Shown one piece after another: positions 13,536 through 14,416 of a DNA stretch of 14,416 bases. The translations under genes were made by a program, and so were the position numbers. Positions within the stretch are counted from its first letter, which is position 1. Each line of letters begins with the position of its first letter. The stretch is taken from contig JAPLBX010000111.1 in assembly GCA_026392535.1 (NCBI GenBank), positions 1 through 14,416 of the forward strand, given 5' to 3'. The notes under the pieces were generated by a model. That model was not told the origin of the DNA and made no database searches. It saw only the letters and a program-made list of their open reading frames with translations. The DNA comes from Actinomycetota bacterium (GTDB lineage: Bacteria > Actinomycetota > Actinomycetes > S36-B12 > UBA5976).

Positions 13536-14416
13536 AACGCCTCTTCGCAATTATTGCACTTGCAGCCAGAAGTCCGCTTTCAATTGCTCCGTCTATTGAT
13601 GGATTTGTGAAAGTGTCGCCAGCAACGAAGACGTTTGGACGCACCTCAACGTCACTGAGCCGAACTAGTGGCGCAGTTGATATTGGTAGTGCTTTCTCGA
13701 TCGTAAACACGTCAATAGTCTGAAAATCTTGAGTGTCGACGTTATAAATCTTTGCGAGGTGCTCGCGGACTTGGTTTTCCCTAGCCAAGGAGTTATCTAG
13801 TCCTAGAGTTGAAGTGGAAATTAGGTGTTTGCCGGGTGGAGCGTATGAACTCGCTGCGTGGGAAAGGGGAACTGTATTCAAAACTGGGCCGCGCTTGGCG
13901 CTGTCCACGTGAAGTAAGGCCTTACCGCCCGCTAGATGCTCACGTGCGATATCTGTGCTGTGGTACCAAGTGGTGACGCTTTGCCACCCCCGAGATTTCG
14001 TGCCAAGCCATGCGGCAGTTGTGTCTTGATCGGTGGCAACAATTACATGATTTGCACTAATGGATCCGCTGTCGGTTCTGACAGTCGTGCCTTCAATTCC
14101 GTGTGCTGGATTAGACAGCTGGATCGAATCGCTTGGAAGCTGACTAGCCAATTGTTCAGCGATACTTCCCATCCCAAAGGCCGGAATTGCAGGAGTTCCT
14201 TTTAGGAAATATTGCAAAACAAATTCCAAGAATCTGCTAGATGTTTTCATGTCGGCTTCTAGAAAAACACCGCTTAGAAATGGCTGGAGAGTGTTAGCAA
14301 TGAAGTTCTCGCTTAAACCGGCTTGTTGCAAAGCAGTGTGAGCATCAGCTTCTTCACTAATTTCTTTCGATTTCACAAAATCTAGTAGTGAAGAACAATA
14401 CAATCCAAATTTTGCA
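13534..14416 (-). CDS. FAD-dependent amine oxidase/phytoene-desaturase-like oxidoreductase (5' end missing)
   Basis: The frame is open to the right edge, so the N-terminal part, including the Rossmann GxGxxG dinucleotide-binding motif, lies outside the window. About 293 C-terminal residues are visible. NVFVAGDTFTNPSIDGAIESGLLAASAI near the C-terminus is the conserved FAD-contacting motif (GD....S.DGAIESG) of the flavin amine oxidase superfamily. The internal HVIVATDQDTTAAWL resembles the second strand of the FAD domain. Central segments (FLSGVFLEADMKTSSRFLEFVLQYFLKG) resemble the substrate-binding domain of desaturase/protoporphyrinogen-oxidase-like members. The substrate cannot be told. It is followed 7 nt later by peptidase E. 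A TTG at 14403 would be an unlikely start because the N-terminal FAD motif would be lost. Confidence 0.82.
   Translation of the reverse strand, partial: AKFGLYCSSLLDFVKSKEISEEADAHTALQQAGLSENFIANTLQPFLSGVFLEADMKTSSRFLEFVLQYFLKGTPAIPAFGMGSIAEQLASQLPSDSIQLSNPAHGIEGTTVRTDSGSISANHVIVATDQDTTAAWLGTKSRGWQSVTTWYHSTDIAREHLAGGKALLHVDSAKRGPVLNTVPLSHAASSYAPPGKHLISTSTLGLDNSLARENQVREHLAKIYNVDTQDFQTIDVFTIEKALPISTAPLVRLSDVEVRPNVFVAGDTFTNPSIDGAIESGLLAASAIIAKRR

Noticed and set aside
1..14416. Defence system, mobile element, CRISPR array or attachment site
   Set aside because: No transposase, integrase, spaced repeats or tRNA gene is visible; all genes belong to ordinary chromosomal families.

Overview
The base composition, gene families and gene order point to a moderately low-GC actinobacterium. 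The strongest evidence is the block lipB - lipA - DUF4191 membrane protein - glnA on the minus strand, which is the arrangement known from Mycobacterium (Rv2217-Rv2220) and Streptomyces. Here the small RDD-family gene usually found before glnA is absent. An MMPL transporter, an actinobacterial-type peptidase E and a GlnR-type nitrogen-control box agree with this. The modest GC, short intergenic gaps and widespread leaderless promoters would fit streamlined freshwater Actinobacteria (Nanopelagicales/acI type), but that placement is inference.

Layout. 1-1393 (+): the 3' part of lemA followed by htpX, a membrane or envelope quality-control pair. 1390-3253 (-): an MFS transporter and a small unassigned membrane protein, separated by a strong intrinsic terminator. 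3364-3576 (+): a DUF4287 protein. 3611-4096 (-) and 4124-4966 (+): a GNAT acetyltransferase and a HAD-IIB phosphatase, divergent across only 27 bp. 4978-6435 (-): a long nitronate-monooxygenase-like flavoenzyme with a palindromic operator-like site and a tandem repeat upstream. 6587-10450 (-): terminator, glnA, GlnR-type box, DUF4191, lipA and lipB. 10581-12758 (+): an MMPL/RND transporter. 12792-14416 (-): peptidase E preceded by a truncated FAD-dependent amine-oxidase-like gene that runs off the window.

How the genes work together. LipB would move octanoyl groups from ACP to target proteins and LipA would insert the sulfurs, so lipoate synthesis sits beside the main ammonium-assimilating enzyme, glutamine synthetase. 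glnA carries two possible control layers: a four-element GlnR-type box upstream and a conserved adenylylation-type tyrosine. The other genes look like ordinary housekeeping or accessory functions.

The most notable observations are these. (1) LipB lacks about 17 residues, including the conserved HGxALN motif, between its catalytic Lys and Cys. (2) Eight genes share one leaderless-promoter layout, a TAnnnT-like box ending 6 or 7 nt before the start codon, which also corrects several start sites. (3) A GlnR-type box lies upstream of glnA. (4) A perfect 8+8 palindrome sits over the -35 region of the flavoenzyme gene. I found no mobile element, CRISPR array, tRNA or rRNA, and no obvious new multi-gene system.
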